From the NCBI GenBank assembly GCA_015061845.1, contig SUVT01000004.1, forward strand, positions 1-62,851: a stretch of DNA of 62,851 nucleotides, written 5' to 3'. Position 1 is the first letter of the stretch. Each line of letters starts with the position of its first letter. Source of the DNA: Lentisphaerota bacterium (GTDB lineage Bacteria; Verrucomicrobiota; Lentisphaeria; Victivallales; UBA1829). The notes beneath the pieces are model-generated. The model did not search any database and was not told the DNA's origin. It saw only the letters and a list, made by a program, of their open reading frames with translations. This document shows positions 62,603-62,851 of this stretch, one piece after another. Made by a program: the position numbers and the translations under genes.

Positions 62603-62851
62603 CAGACCGATCGGTGTTTTTGATTCCGGACTGGGCGGGCTGACAGTTGTCTCTGCCCTGATCAAACGGTTTCCGTCGGAAAATTTCATTTATCTCGGCG
62701 ATACAGCCAGAGTTCCATACGGAGGAAAATCCGTAAAGTCACTGATGGAATTTGCCCGTCAGGATGCAGCGTTCCTGTTATCCAAAGACGTCAAACTGGT
62801 CATAGCCGCATGTAATACGGTCTCTTCCGTGGCAATGCCTGCTCTGCGGGA
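62586..62851 (+). CDS. murI: Glutamate racemase, truncated by window end
   Basis: The first 88 or so residues are visible ([22 protein letters not shown]). The N-terminal catalytic segment (FDSGLGG), [11 protein letters not shown] and the first catalytic Cys in AACNT are present. MurI makes D-glutamate for peptidoglycan. It overlaps the preceding gene by 17 bases and is surely in the same operon. The gene continues past 62851. Confidence 0.95.
   Translation, partial: MSQRDNRPIGVFDSGLGGLTVVSALIKRFPSENFIYLGDTARVPYGGKSVKSLMEFARQDAAFLLSKDVKLVIAACNTVSSVAMPALR

Overview
The window is a 62.9 kb piece of a bacterial chromosome, most likely from the PVC superphylum and probably a gut-type Lentisphaerota/Victivallales organism. 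Three things point there: (1) a complete set of genes matching the pilus-like locus first described in Akkermansia as Amuc_1098-1102; (2) pseudopilins of the type that is hugely expanded in Lentisphaerota, placed inside glycan-degradation operons; (3) many secreted glycoside-hydrolase-like proteins with no SusC/SusD pair. Taxonomy is inferred from gene content only. Most promoters I could place are plain sigma70 types with 16-17 bp spacers.

Layout. 1-6.9 kb (+): a tightly packed membrane operon that looks like an ion-driven 5:2 motor (MotA/TolQ/ExbB-type stator) with two different ExbD/MotB-like subunits, a GYF-domain membrane protein and a 1003-residue coiled-coil membrane protein. I do not recognise it as a named system and consider it the best candidate for something undescribed. 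6.9-12.0 kb (-): housekeeping operon tyrS-gpmI-5'-3' exonuclease-rlmI. 12.0-12.6 kb: two tandem copies of a ~170 bp element with 9-10 bp internal repeats. 12.7-17.1 kb (+): ribosomal genes rplM-rpsI, a 75-aa ORF, then rpmJ-rpsM-rpsK-rpoA-rplQ, with structured leaders and a strong terminator.

17.2-32.3 kb (+): a GntR-type regulator with an operator-like inverted repeat on its promoter, followed by a long run of secreted glycan-active proteins, an amidohydrolase/acyltransferase pair, a pseudopilin and an SGNH hydrolase. 32.3-32.7 kb: an intergenic region almost entirely made of perfect hairpins, including a 23-bp inverted repeat. 32.7-34.9 kb (-): a GH78-like alpha-L-rhamnosidase. 34.95-46.5 kb (-): secG followed by the Amuc_1102/1101/1100/1099/1098-like genes, with a second, divergent secretin and an 82-aa protein appended.

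46.7-52.2 kb: ZIP transporter, GspG-like pseudopilin, lipoprotein, der GTPase and an ABC-2 permease (all -), then a PurN-like formyltransferase (+). 52.3-52.9 kb: two nearly identical tiny lipoprotein genes. 53.0-59.0 kb (+): a second glycan operon (GntR/LacI-type regulator, secreted esterase, pseudopilin, DUF4838-type protein). 59.1-62.85 kb (+): accA behind a palindromic operator, a GNAT resembling N-acetylglutamate synthase, a gamma-glutamylcyclotransferase-like fusion protein and the start of murI.

No tRNA, rRNA, CRISPR array, transposase or prophage gene was seen.
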